Positions 37,108 to 45,973 of a stretch of DNA of 64,000 bases are shown one piece after another. The stretch is from Bacteroidota bacterium (GTDB taxonomy: Bacteria > Bacteroidota > Bacteroidia > UKL13-3): assembly GCA_027484685.1 (NCBI GenBank), contig JAIXSO010000013.1, positions 62,001-126,000 of the forward strand, written 5' to 3'. The translations under genes were made by a program, and so were the position numbers. Numbering within the stretch: position 1 is the stretch's first letter; the number at the start of each line of letters is the position of its first letter. Below the pieces are notes generated by a model. That model saw only the letters and a list, made by a program, of their open reading frames with translations, did not search any database and was not told the DNA's origin.

Positions 37108-37147
37108 AAAAAAGCCTTGCAATAAATTTATTGCAAGGCTTTTTTTT
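37108..37147. terminator. Bidirectional terminator
   Basis: AAAAAAGCCTTGCAATAAA and its complement, followed by T7, between convergent genes. Confidence 0.9.
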
Positions 37148-37161
37148 ATTTGTTATTCTTA

Positions 37162-37716
37162 TTAGTAGTAATTTAATTCAAAAATTATAAAACCACCTTT
37201 ACCATTGGGTTTAAACCAAAGTTGTCCATCGTTTCCAGCCATACAGCCATTTTTGTTTCTAAATAGTTCAAATGGATTTTGCTCTAACAATTCTCTTTTA
37301 TATTCAGGAGTAAATATTTTAAAGTAATTAGCCAAAAACTCTTTTTTTGTTGTCATATCGCGCAAAGGAAACTTAATGTGCTTAGCTACTTGTTCCTTTT
37401 CGTCATACTTAATATTTAACTGCAAATTTTGGTAAAATTTAATGGCAGCATTTCCATTTTTAAATCCGGCATCGCTCCAACTCATACAAACGGTGCTGTC
37501 AATAAATAATTGCTTTCTGTTTTGGTAAACATTTGGCAATTCGTTATTTTCTGCAGTGTAATTTAGATGAGGAGTTTTTGGATCGTAAGTTAAAACCTTA
37601 ATATTAGGTTTCCATTCTACCGTATCTTTCTTTCCATAGGCAGGTTGCTCGTTTTGTTTACACGAGTTTCCCAAAATTGCAAAAGCAATTATAAAAAAAG
37701 GAATAAGCTTTTTCAT
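37162..37716 (-). CDS. Lipoprotein of unknown function
   Basis: A 184-residue protein with a lipoprotein signal ('IIAFAILGNSC', lipobox Cys19). The mature part contains 'TYDPKTPHLNYTAENNELPN' and 'NKNGCMAGNDGQLWFKPNGK'. No family is recognised. It starts 11 bases after purB ends on the same strand and is likely co-transcribed with it. Confidence 0.65.
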   Translation of the reverse strand: MKKLIPFFIIAFAILGNSCKQNEQPAYGKKDTVEWKPNIKVLTYDPKTPHLNYTAENNELPNVYQNRKQLFIDSTVCMSWSDAGFKNGNAAIKFYQNLQLNIKYDEKEQVAKHIKFPLRDMTTKKEFLANYFKIFTPEYKRELLEQNPFELFRNKNGCMAGNDGQLWFKPNGKGGFIIFELNYY

Positions 37717-37727
37717 AATATTAAAAT

Positions 37728-39065
37728 TTAAACACCAGTATAATTGAAAGGTGTAATATTAAGTAATTCTGCCTTTACTTCATTGCTTACATTCAACATA
37801 TTAATAAACGTTTGTATGCTATTTAAGTCAATTTTAGCATTTGTTCTGGTTAAGTCTTTTAATGCTTCGTATGGTTTTGGATAACCTTCTCTACGTAAAA
37901 CAGTTTGAATAGCTTCGGCAACTACAGCCCAATTTTCGTCCAAATCTTTATCAATTGCAGTATTATTTAAAAGTAATTTATTTAATCCTTTAAGTATTGA
38001 TTTGTAAGCAATTAAACTATGTGCCAATGGCACACCAACATTGCGTAAAACGGTGCTATCTGTTAAATCGCGTTGTAATCTACTAACAGGTAGTTTGGCC
38101 GATAAATGTTCAAAAATGGCATTTGCAAAACCTAAATTTCCTTCAGCATTTTCAAAATCAATTGGGTTAACTTTATGTGGCATAGCACTACTCCCAATTT
38201 CGCCAGCTTTAAGTTGTTGTTTAAAATACTCCATAGAAATGTATTGCCAAACATCTCTTGTAAAGTCAATCAAAATGGTGTTAATACGTTTTAAGCAATC
38301 AAACAAAGCTGCTAAATTATCGTAATGTTCAATTTGAGTAGTAGGGTAGGAGCGATTTAACCCTAATGAAGTGCAAAAATTATTTCCAAACTCATGCCAA
38401 TTAATATGCGGATACGCCAAATGGTGAGCGTTAAAATTTCCAGTTGCACCGCCAAACTTAGCCGAAAACGGAATTTGTTTTAAATGATTTAATTGTTCGT
38501 TCAAACGGCTGCAAAACACCATCCATTCTTTTCCTAATTTAGTTGGCGATGCTGGCTGTCCATGTGTTTTAGCCAACATTGGAATTTCGGCCCACTCATT
38601 AGCTTGTTCTTTTAGTTTTTCAAAAACTAAATTTATATTTGGTAAAATTATTTTTTCTAAAGCATCTTTTATGCTTAAAGGTATGGCAGTATTATTAATA
38701 TCTTGGCTAGTTAACCCAAAATGAATAAATTCGCTAGCATTTTGTAAGTTAAGCTTTTCAAGCTGTTCTTTTATAAAATACTCAACCGCTTTAACATCGT
38801 GGTTGGTAGTTTTTTCAATGTTTTTTATTGATTCAGCATCAGTAATTGAAAAATTTAAATAAATATTTCTTAATGCAGTTTCATTAATGGTGTGGTTGCT
38901 AAACTGAGGTAAGTTTTGTTTGTGTAAAAAAATAAAATATTCAATTTCAATTAATACCCTGTATTTAATTAATGCAAATTCTGAAAAGTAATTTGATAAA
39001 TCGGCTGTTTGGTTTCTGTATCTACCATCAATTGGTGAGGTAGCTGTTAAGTTTTCAAGAATCAT
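37728..39065 (-). CDS. purB: Adenylosuccinate lyase
   Basis: The 445-residue fumarase/aspartase superfamily enzyme acts at two steps of purine synthesis (SAICAR to AICAR, adenylosuccinate to AMP). It has N-terminal 'ATSPIDGRYRNQTADLSNYF', 'EKTTNHDVKAVEYFIKEQL', the His region 'TKTHGQPASPTKLGKEW'-like ('AKTHGQPASPTKLGKEW'), and the signature loop 'GEIGSSAMPHKVNPIDFENAEG' region with the catalytic Ser in 'GSSAMPHKVNP'. It matches the PurB subfamily in length. It is preceded by a carboxypeptidase-regulatory-domain gene 14 bases upstream. Confidence 0.96.
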   Translation of the reverse strand: MILENLTATSPIDGRYRNQTADLSNYFSEFALIKYRVLIEIEYFIFLHKQNLPQFSNHTINETALRNIYLNFSITDAESIKNIEKTTNHDVKAVEYFIKEQLEKLNLQNASEFIHFGLTSQDINNTAIPLSIKDALEKIILPNINLVFEKLKEQANEWAEIPMLAKTHGQPASPTKLGKEWMVFCSRLNEQLNHLKQIPFSAKFGGATGNFNAHHLAYPHINWHEFGNNFCTSLGLNRSYPTTQIEHYDNLAALFDCLKRINTILIDFTRDVWQYISMEYFKQQLKAGEIGSSAMPHKVNPIDFENAEGNLGFANAIFEHLSAKLPVSRLQRDLTDSTVLRNVGVPLAHSLIAYKSILKGLNKLLLNNTAIDKDLDENWAVVAEAIQTVLRREGYPKPYEALKDLTRTNAKIDLNSIQTFINMLNVSNEVKAELLNITPFNYTGV

Positions 39066-39079
39066 TCTAATTGATTTTG

Positions 39080-39736
39080 TTATTTTTTCTTTTTGGTTGA
39101 TAATGAGTTTAAAAATCTATACCAGCTTCCAATATCTGCAATTGGAATTGGTTGTGGTTGGCCATTATAATACAGTCTTTCTGCTTGAGCTTGTTGGTAC
39201 CACCTGTTATTTTCTATGCCATCGGCCAAAATACCTTTTTGTAAGCTGCTGTAAGGTACTCTACCCAAATTTTCGTAAGCTAGCGATAAATTACTGTTTG
39301 GAATTTTTACTTTGGCAAAATAATAATCTAATTCTTGTGGTGTTGAGTAGGGTCTTATAACTACATCGCGTAAAAAGAAAGTATCTTCTTCCATCCTAAT
39401 TACGGTGGTTAGTTTATTGTTTTCTATGTTATTAGGTAAACTGTAGTACATTTTTTTCTGTCCTAAAGCAGTAAAAACTATTTTATCGGTTTGTTTACAT
39501 ACCAAACTAAAAAAACCACTCATGTCAGAGTAAACGCCTCTGTTAGTGCCTTCTATTCTTACAGTTACATAAGGTAGTACCTGCATACTATCAAAACTAA
39601 CTATAAATCCGCTAAGCTGAACCAAATCGTTTGTGGTAGTGGTGGTACTTGTTGTTTGAGTAGTTTGACTTTTAGCTTTCATAGACAATGCATAAAGACT
39701 AAAAATGCACATAAAATATTTAAAGTATAATTTCAT
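39080..39736 (-). CDS. Exported protein with carboxypeptidase-regulatory-like domain
   Basis: A 218-residue protein with a signal peptide ('CIFSLYALSMKAKSQ'), a Thr-rich linker and a CarboxypepD_reg-like beta domain ('LSGFIVSFDSMQVLPYVTV', 'IEGTNRGVYSDMSGFFSLV') of the kind found at the N-terminus of Bacteroidota TonB receptors. A helical C-terminus follows. It has no barrel, so it is a stand-alone exported protein. The function is unknown. It sits between chrA and purB in a minus-strand run with gaps under 15 bases. Confidence 0.75.
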   Translation of the reverse strand: MKLYFKYFMCIFSLYALSMKAKSQTTQTTSTTTTTNDLVQLSGFIVSFDSMQVLPYVTVRIEGTNRGVYSDMSGFFSLVCKQTDKIVFTALGQKKMYYSLPNNIENNKLTTVIRMEEDTFFLRDVVIRPYSTPQELDYYFAKVKIPNSNLSLAYENLGRVPYSSLQKGILADGIENNRWYQQAQAERLYYNGQPQPIPIADIGSWYRFLNSLSTKKKK

Positions 39737-39739
39737 AAT

Positions 39740-40927
39740 TTAATAAATAAAACTTGCTAATACACACAAAACTACAATTATTGGACTTGGAACTTTGGTT
39801 GTCAAAAGTAAAAATAAAGTCAATAAAAGTACTATCATATTTGGTTGATTTAAAACAACTGGTTTAAATAACAAATAAGCTGAGGCTATAACCAGGCCAG
39901 CACTTGCAGCATTAATGCCTTCTATAGCATTTTTTACTGGAGTAAAATTTTTTAATTGATTCCAAATTGGGTAAATAAAAAATATAAGAAATGTTCCTGG
40001 TAAAAAAATGGCGATTGTTCCAATAACAGCTCCTAATAGTTGCCCCCAAACACCCATTTCTTGCAATGCCATTGCATTACAATAAGTAGCAATACTAAAC
40101 ACTGGGCCTGGCATAGCTTGTACCAATCCAACTCCAGCCAAAAATTCGCTTGGATTTAAATAATGTTTTATTTCTACAAATTGGTTATACATCATGGGAA
40201 GTAATACATGCCCACCACCAAATACAATGCTACCATAACGATAAGTATTTTCGAAAAGTAATACCAGTTTGTTTTGGCTAATTGCTCCTAGCGATGCAGC
40301 AAGAACCAATACGGCTATAAACAATATAAAGTTACTCCAATTTATATTTTTTATTGGTTTTACTTTATTGCGTTTTTCTTTATTAATTTGGCTTGAAACT
40401 GTACCACCAAAAAGTAAAAGTACTGGAAACAAATAAGGCGTTTGAAATAAAATGGCAACTGTAGCTGAGATAATTAATAAAAACCAATGAAATGTTTTTG
40501 AAATAAACATTTGAATAATTTGATAGGCAGCATAAATAATAAAACCTACCGCCATTGGTTGAATGTACTTTAAAAAGTTAAGTTTTGGATTATCAATATT
40601 ATATATATGAATAATTACCGCAAAAATGGTCATTATTAAACTAGCAGGTAATACCCAAACTGCTAGTGTAAAAAATGCCAAAGTTGGTCCACCAATTTTA
40701 AAGCCTATAGCAGTAATAGTTTGAGTAGAAGTTGGCCCTGGCAACATGCTACAAAATGAGTTTAGTTCTTTTAAATCATCAGTGTTTATGTAGTTCTTTT
40801 TATCAACTAATCGCTTTTGAAACATAACCAAATGAACTTGAGGGCCTCCAAATGCAGTTAAAGCAAGCTTTAATACATCAAGCAAAAACAATATGTTTCT
40901 AAATTTTTTAAATTTTGTGCCGCTCAT
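39740..40927 (-). CDS. Chromate transporter (ChrA-like, two-domain)
   Basis: A 395-residue membrane protein with two homologous halves. The first starts 'KLALTAFGGPQVHLVMFQKR' with 'SFCSMLPGPTSTQTITAIGF'. The second has 'GSIVFGGGHVLLPMMYNQF' with 'GVGLVQAMPGPVFSIATYC'. The paired F-G-G-(P/G)-x-(H/V) and PGP motifs define the CHR family of chromate/sulfate transporters. Many family members outside chromate-resistant strains have an unproven substrate. The ATG at 40927 is favoured; the longer frame adds a non-family extension. Confidence 0.9.
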   Translation of the reverse strand: MSGTKFKKFRNILFLLDVLKLALTAFGGPQVHLVMFQKRLVDKKNYINTDDLKELNSFCSMLPGPTSTQTITAIGFKIGGPTLAFFTLAVWVLPASLIMTIFAVIIHIYNIDNPKLNFLKYIQPMAVGFIIYAAYQIIQMFISKTFHWFLLIISATVAILFQTPYLFPVLLLFGGTVSSQINKEKRNKVKPIKNINWSNFILFIAVLVLAASLGAISQNKLVLLFENTYRYGSIVFGGGHVLLPMMYNQFVEIKHYLNPSEFLAGVGLVQAMPGPVFSIATYCNAMALQEMGVWGQLLGAVIGTIAIFLPGTFLIFFIYPIWNQLKNFTPVKNAIEGINAASAGLVIASAYLLFKPVVLNQPNMIVLLLTLFLLLTTKVPSPIIVVLCVLASFIY

Positions 40928-41010
40928 TTTAAATACCAAAAATAGTATTGAAATTGGAAACCACAACGTATTTTTTTCTTGAGCTTAAAGTTTACCACTA
41001 AAACTAAATA

Positions 41011-41047
41011 AAAAAGGGCTTTAAAATTGATGTTTTAAAGCCCTTTT
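41011..41047 (-). terminator. Terminator after folE
   Basis: AAAAAGGGCTTTAAAA pairs with TTTTAAAGCCCTTTTT around a 6-base loop, 17 bases after the folE stop in the direction of transcription. Confidence 0.9.
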
Positions 41048-41063
41048 TGGAATTTTTTGTATA

Positions 41064-41732
41064 TTATTTTGAGTCTAACATAATATATTTCATCAACTCT
41101 TCGCGGGTTTTGGTATCTAAAAATTTACCTGAAAACTCACTTGTAACAGTGCTACTGTGCACATCTTGAACTCCTCGCATGGCTACACACATGTGATCTG
41201 CCTCGATTATAACTGCTACACTATCAGTATTTAGTTCTTCTTTAAGCATATTTACAATTTGAATTGTCATACGCTCTTGAACTTGAGGTCTTTGTGCAAA
41301 ATATCTTACCATTCTATTTAACTTTGATAATCCAACTACTTTACCATTTGGTATGTAAGCAACATGGGCTTTACCTGTAATTGGCACAAAATGATGCTCG
41401 CAAACGCTATGGAAGGAGATGTTTTTTTCAAGCAGAATATTCTTGTAGTTATATCTGTTTTCAAAAAGCTTTACTTCGGGTTTGTTTTTAGGATTTAAAC
41501 CACTAAAAATTTCTTTAACATACATTTTTGCAACTCTATTTGGCGTTCCACTTAAACTATCATCGCTTAAGTCTAAACCCAATATTTGCATTATTTCTTT
41601 AAAATGTTTGCTAATCAATTCTATTTTTAAATCATCATCTAATTTAAATGCATCTTCTCTAAGTGGAGTTTCTAACGAAAATCCAACATGGTCATCTCCA
41701 ATTGCATCATTATTAATATTTTTAGTTTCCAT
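41064..41732 (-). CDS. folE: GTP cyclohydrolase I
   Basis: The 222-residue enzyme converts GTP to dihydroneopterin triphosphate. It carries 'LSGTPNRVAKMYVKEIFSGL', the zinc ligands Cys111 and His114 in 'FHSVCEHHFVPITGKAHVAY', 'VVGLSKLNRMVRYFAQRPQVQERM', and the third ligand Cys in 'EADHMCVAMRGV'. The ATG at 41732 overlaps the last 11 bases of the upstream queD gene, so translation is likely coupled. FolE product feeds QueD directly, suggesting a queuosine or pterin role (inference). Confidence 0.95.
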   Translation of the reverse strand: METKNINNDAIGDDHVGFSLETPLREDAFKLDDDLKIELISKHFKEIMQILGLDLSDDSLSGTPNRVAKMYVKEIFSGLNPKNKPEVKLFENRYNYKNILLEKNISFHSVCEHHFVPITGKAHVAYIPNGKVVGLSKLNRMVRYFAQRPQVQERMTIQIVNMLKEELNTDSVAVIIEADHMCVAMRGVQDVHSSTVTSEFSGKFLDTKTREELMKYIMLDSK

Positions 41733-42132
41733 TGTATTCAACAAAGTTTCGTTCGGTTTCATATAAAATAACTTTTAGTTTTAAATTTTGATCTAATTTT
41801 TCTCTCAGTAATTGCCAAATAACAATAGCTATATTTTCTGCAGTTGGATTTAAAGTCTTAAAAAAATCGGTATCAAGGTTTAAATTTTTGTGGTCAAATC
41901 TATCTTCTATTTCTTCTTTTACAATATCTTTTAGGTATTTCATGTCTATTAGATAACCTGTTTCTTCATCCACTTGACCAGTTACTGAGACTATTAAGTC
42001 GTAATTATGGCCATGATAGTTGGCATTATTGCAAGCACCAAAAAATGCTTTGTTTTTTTCGTCACTCCAACTAGGCACATTTAGTCTATGTGCTGCGTTA
42101 AAGTGAGTTTTTCTCGATACTGTAATTTCCAT
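41722..42132 (-). CDS. queD: 6-pyruvoyl-tetrahydropterin synthase / 6-carboxytetrahydropterin synthase QueD
   Basis: A 136-residue T-fold enzyme. Zinc ligands are His15 ('HFNAAHRL'), His40 and His42 ('NYHGHNYDL'), with catalytic Cys34 in 'FGACNNANYHGH' and 'DHKNLN' downstream. It acts on dihydroneopterin triphosphate, making the 6-carboxy product for queuosine (QueD) or 6-pyruvoyl product for biopterin (PTPS); sequence alone does not separate these. It overlaps folE by 11 bases in one operon, which supports sequential reactions. Confidence 0.92.
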   Translation of the reverse strand: MEITVSRKTHFNAAHRLNVPSWSDEKNKAFFGACNNANYHGHNYDLIVSVTGQVDEETGYLIDMKYLKDIVKEEIEDRFDHKNLNLDTDFFKTLNPTAENIAIVIWQLLREKLDQNLKLKVILYETERNFVEYNGN

Positions 42133-42519
42133 TAAGTTGTATAGTGCGCTAATTACTGTTTTTATTTATGTACTCATTAACTACAAGTAATTATATTTTG
42201 TTTCAAAATAAGAACATTTTTTTTCTTTTCTGTATTTATTATTTCATGTTAATTTTTTTATTACTTATTTTTAATAATTTGCAAGCTAGTTTAAATTATT
42301 TATACATAATTTAGTTTTTGTAATTTTAATTTTTCATAAATTTCAAGAAAATAAATATACTTTTTGTAAAAAAATCGTAATCATATAAATTTTATTATTT
42401 GAAAATCAATGAATTGTGATTTTGTTTAACTTATTTAGTAAAAACATGAACAAAATGTTTGCATTTGTAAATTTAATACCTCAATCTTGTTGAACAAAAT
42501 AATAAAACTATTAAACAAT
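42133..42519. other. AT-rich divergent spacer before the sigma-factor gene
   Basis: 387 bases, almost all A/T, with no plausible coding frame and no strong hairpin. TTTG at 42421 and AATGTTTG at 42454-42461 resemble promoter parts but are 29 bases apart, which is too far for the standard promoter. The region separates queD (minus strand) from the sigma-factor gene (plus strand). Confidence 0.5.
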
Positions 42520-43065
42520 ATGACAGCTATTCATTTTAAAAATGTAGTACAACGTGAAGCTAAAAGTTTAAGAAAATATGCTTATCAGCTTACAAGAAAT
42601 GTGGAAGATACTAACGATTTAGTTCAAGAAACTATGCTTAAGGCTTATACCTATCAAGAAAAATTTGAAGAAGGTACTAATCTTAAAGGTTGGTTATACA
42701 CTATTATGAAAAATACGTTTATAAATAACTACAGACGTATGCTGAAAAGAAATACTTTTATTGACAATACAGATAATGAGTTTTTTATTGATTCGTTTGC
42801 AATAACTGAGGTTAATAAAGGTGAACAAAAATTTATTATGAAAGACATTGAAGAGGCAATTGACAGATTACCACTCAATCTGAAAAAACCTTTTACCATG
42901 AGCTACAAAGGTTTTAAATATCATGAAATTGCTTCTTTGTTAAATATTCCAATTGGAACTGTTAAAACTAGAATATTTGTGGCTAAACGCCAATTAAGAG
43001 ACGAACTAGGGGGTTACGCAAAATCGTTTGGATACGATAAATACCAAGAAGAAGAAGCAGCATAA
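42520..43065 (+). CDS. RNA polymerase sigma-70 family factor (ECF-like)
   Basis: The 181-residue protein has region 2 ('[20 protein letters not shown]', '[12 protein letters not shown]', '[19 protein letters not shown]') and region 4 ('[20 protein letters not shown]', HTH '[20 protein letters not shown]'). It lacks regions 1 and 3, which defines an ECF-type factor. No anti-sigma gene is adjacent; the long AT-rich upstream spacer may hold complex control. The ATG at 42520 replaces a TTG-initiated longer frame. Confidence 0.93.
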   Translation: MTAIHFKNVVQREAKSLRKYAYQLTRNVEDTNDLVQETMLKAYTYQEKFEEGTNLKGWLYTIMKNTFINNYRRMLKRNTFIDNTDNEFFIDSFAITEVNKGEQKFIMKDIEEAIDRLPLNLKKPFTMSYKGFKYHEIASLLNIPIGTVKTRIFVAKRQLRDELGGYAKSFGYDKYQEEEAA

Positions 43066-43098
43066 TTAAAGCTTTCTTCACCTAATAGTTTTATATTT

Positions 43099-43136
43099 AA
43101 AAAGCTGATTCAATATTTAATTGAATCAGCTTTTTT
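43099..43136 (+). terminator. Terminator after the sigma-factor gene
   Basis: AAAAAGCTGATTCAAT and its complement with T6, 33 bases after the stop. Confidence 0.9.
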
Positions 43137-43154
43137 GTTGCAATAGTTTATAAT

Positions 43155-43188
43155 AAAAAAGCCATCAAATTAATTTGATGGCTTTTTT
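43155..43188 (-). terminator. Terminator after clpC
   Basis: AAAAAAGCCATCAAATT and its complement, with A/T tails on both sides, 12 bases after the clpC stop. Confidence 0.9.
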
Positions 43189-43199
43189 ATTATTTAAAA

Positions 43200-45785
43200 C
43201 TACTCTTCCGTTTTATCAATTGGAGCATCTTTCTTTTTACGCTCTTTTTTCTTAATAGTTGTAATTTTCAACTCATCGGCATTTGCCTCTTTGTCGTAGT
43301 CTACTTCTATTGTTTCGCCTTCACCTGTTTGTTGTAATAATAATTGCTCTGCAATTCCATCTTCTACATACTTTTGAATTGTTCTTGCCAAAGGTCTTGC
43401 TCCTAAATCTGCATCAAATCCTTTTTCAGCTAAAAATGCTTTTGCTGATTCGGTTATACTAAATTTAAATCCTAATTCTTCAACACGGCTAATTAGTTTA
43501 CTTAAGTTAATATCTAAAATTTTAGTAATTGATTCTTTATCTAATGAGTTAAACACAATTACATCATCTACTCTATTTAAAAACTCAGGCGAGAAGAAAC
43601 GTTTTAAAGCATTTTCAATTACCAATTTTGAATCTTTTTGCGCATTAGCATCTTTACTTGGCGTACCAAAACCGACACCTGCACCAAAATCTTTTAACTG
43701 GCGGCTACCAATGTTCGAAGTCATGATAATGATGGTATTTCTAAAATCAATTTTGCGACCTAAACTATCAGTTAAAAAGCCCTCATCCAAAACTTGTAAT
43801 AACAAGTTAAATACATCTGGATGTGCTTTTTCTACTTCATCCAATAAAATAACTGCATAAGGTTTTCTCCTAACTTTTTCGGTTAACTGACCACCTTCTT
43901 CGTAACCAATGTATCCTGGAGGCGCTCCAACCAAACGGCTAACAGCAAATTTCTCCATATACTCACTCATATCAATACGAATCATGGCGTCATCGGTATC
44001 AAATAAGTAGCGAGCTAATACTTTTACCATTTCGGTTTTTCCAACACCTGTTGGACCTAAAAATATAAACGAACCAATTGGTTTATTTGGATTCTTTAAA
44101 CCAGAACGGCTGCGTTGAACAGCTTTTGCTAATTTTTTAATTGCATCGTCTTGTCCAATTACTTTACCACTTAATTCAGTTCCCATTTTTAACAAACGCT
44201 CGCCTTCGCTTTGCGCAATGCGTTTTACAGGAATTCCAGTCATCATAGCTATCACTTCGGCTACATCGTCTTCACTAACATTATAACGTTGGTTTTTCGA
44301 TTCTTCTTCCCACTTAGCTTTTTCAGTTTCAAGTTGCTCCAATAAATGTTTTTCTTTATCTCGTAGTTTAGCAGCCTCTTCATATTTTTGGCTTTTCACT
44401 ACTTGATTTTTTTCTACTTTTATATCTTCAACTTGTTTTTCAAGCTCAATAATAGCAGCAGGAACATGAATATTGCTTAAATGAACACGCGCACCTACTT
44501 CGTCTAATACATCAATTGCTTTATCTGGCAAATGTCTATCAACCATATAACGAGTACTCATACTCACACAAGCATTAATAGCTTCTGGCGTGTAAGTTAC
44601 ACTGTGGTGAGCTTCGTATTTATCTTTAATATTGGTCAATATTTGAATAGATTCTTCAGGAGTAGCAGGTTCAACCATTACTATTTGGAATCTGCGTTCT
44701 AAAGCACCATCTTTTTCAATATATTGGCGGTATTCATCTAAAGTGGTAGCACCAATACATTGTATTTCGCCACGGGCTAAAGCAGGTTTAAACATATTTG
44801 ATGCATCTAAACTTCCGCTTGCACCTCCCGCGCCAACTATGGTGTGTATTTCGTCAATAAATAAAATTACATCTGGACTTTTTTCCAATTCATTCATTAC
44901 TGCTTTCATGCGCTCTTCAAACTGGCCACGGTATTTTGTGCCTGCCACCATGCTAGCCATATCAAGCATTACCACTCTTTTATTAAATAAAATGCGGCTA
45001 ACTTTACGTTGAATAATTCGTAAAGCTAAACCTTCGGCAATGGCAGTTTTACCCACACCTGGTTCGCCAATTAATACAGGATTATTCTTTTTCCTACGCG
45101 ATAAAATTTGTGAAACTCTTTCAATTTCTTTTTCGCGGCCAACAATGGCATCAATTTTACCTTCTTCGGCAGCTTTGGTTAAATCTCTACCAAAATTATC
45201 TAATACAGGTGTTTTTGATTTTGGATCAATTCTACGTGTAGGTTCTTGTTTGCGCTCAGGTTCTCTTCCTGCGCCAGCGCCAGCAAAATAATCATCTTCA
45301 TCAGCTGGTAGTTCATTACGAGGATTTGATTTTTTGCTATCAAAATCTTCATCAATTCTGTTTTCAATAGCTTGTTTAAAAATATCGTAATTAATACCAA
45401 ATTGCGATAAAATTTGAGAAGCCAAATTATCTTCATCTCTTAATATAGAAAGCAATAAATGCTCGGTTCCTATAATATCTGTTTTAAAGATTTTAGCTTC
45501 TAAATAAGTAATTTTTAATACTTTTTCTGCCTGCTTTGTAAGCGGTATATTAACAAAATTGGTATTATTACTTGCAGTACTTCTAATCGAGTCTTCAATT
45601 GTTCTTTTTAACTTTGAGTTATCTACACCCAAAGCCTTCAAAATTTTTAAAGCCTTGCCTTCGCCTTCTCTAATAAGGCCTAATAATAAGTGTTCAGTTC
45701 CAATATAATCATGGCCCAAGCGAATTGCTTCTTCTCGGCTATAACTAATTACATCTTTTACACGTGGTGAAAATTTAGCTTCCAT
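43200..45785 (-). CDS. clpC: ATP-dependent Clp protease ATP-binding subunit ClpC
   Basis: An 861-residue Hsp100 unfoldase. Order: two Clp-N repeats ('SYSREEAIRLGHDYIGTEHL' onward), first AAA+ with Walker A 'GEPGVGKTA' and 'FIDEIHTIVGAG', a UVR motif in the middle domain ('KNQVVKSQKYEEAAKLRDKE'), and second AAA+ with 'GPTGVGKTE' and 'LLDEVEKAHPDVFN', plus the ClpP-contact loop region 'GVGFG'. It feeds substrates to ClpP (encoded at 13593) for degradation. The ATG at 45785 gives the family N-terminus; an ATG eight codons upstream is possible. Confidence 0.95.
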   Translation of the reverse strand: MEAKFSPRVKDVISYSREEAIRLGHDYIGTEHLLLGLIREGEGKALKILKALGVDNSKLKRTIEDSIRSTASNNTNFVNIPLTKQAEKVLKITYLEAKIFKTDIIGTEHLLLSILRDEDNLASQILSQFGINYDIFKQAIENRIDEDFDSKKSNPRNELPADEDDYFAGAGAGREPERKQEPTRRIDPKSKTPVLDNFGRDLTKAAEEGKIDAIVGREKEIERVSQILSRRKKNNPVLIGEPGVGKTAIAEGLALRIIQRKVSRILFNKRVVMLDMASMVAGTKYRGQFEERMKAVMNELEKSPDVILFIDEIHTIVGAGGASGSLDASNMFKPALARGEIQCIGATTLDEYRQYIEKDGALERRFQIVMVEPATPEESIQILTNIKDKYEAHHSVTYTPEAINACVSMSTRYMVDRHLPDKAIDVLDEVGARVHLSNIHVPAAIIELEKQVEDIKVEKNQVVKSQKYEEAAKLRDKEKHLLEQLETEKAKWEEESKNQRYNVSEDDVAEVIAMMTGIPVKRIAQSEGERLLKMGTELSGKVIGQDDAIKKLAKAVQRSRSGLKNPNKPIGSFIFLGPTGVGKTEMVKVLARYLFDTDDAMIRIDMSEYMEKFAVSRLVGAPPGYIGYEEGGQLTEKVRRKPYAVILLDEVEKAHPDVFNLLLQVLDEGFLTDSLGRKIDFRNTIIIMTSNIGSRQLKDFGAGVGFGTPSKDANAQKDSKLVIENALKRFFSPEFLNRVDDVIVFNSLDKESITKILDINLSKLISRVEELGFKFSITESAKAFLAEKGFDADLGARPLARTIQKYVEDGIAEQLLLQQTGEGETIEVDYDKEANADELKITTIKKKERKKKDAPIDKTEE

Positions 45786-45973
45786 GTTATAATTCCAAAA
45801 TTTTTTCATTTAACTATTAACTAGTCAAATTCGGTTCCAAATATGTTGTATGCAATTTAGTAAGCTGAACTAATAATTTTTACTTAATTATTAACAAACT
45901 AAATTTAGTTGTACATTTATTTTATTATCAACGGCTTATTATGCTATTTGTTTCAAAATAACGAAAAACAAAA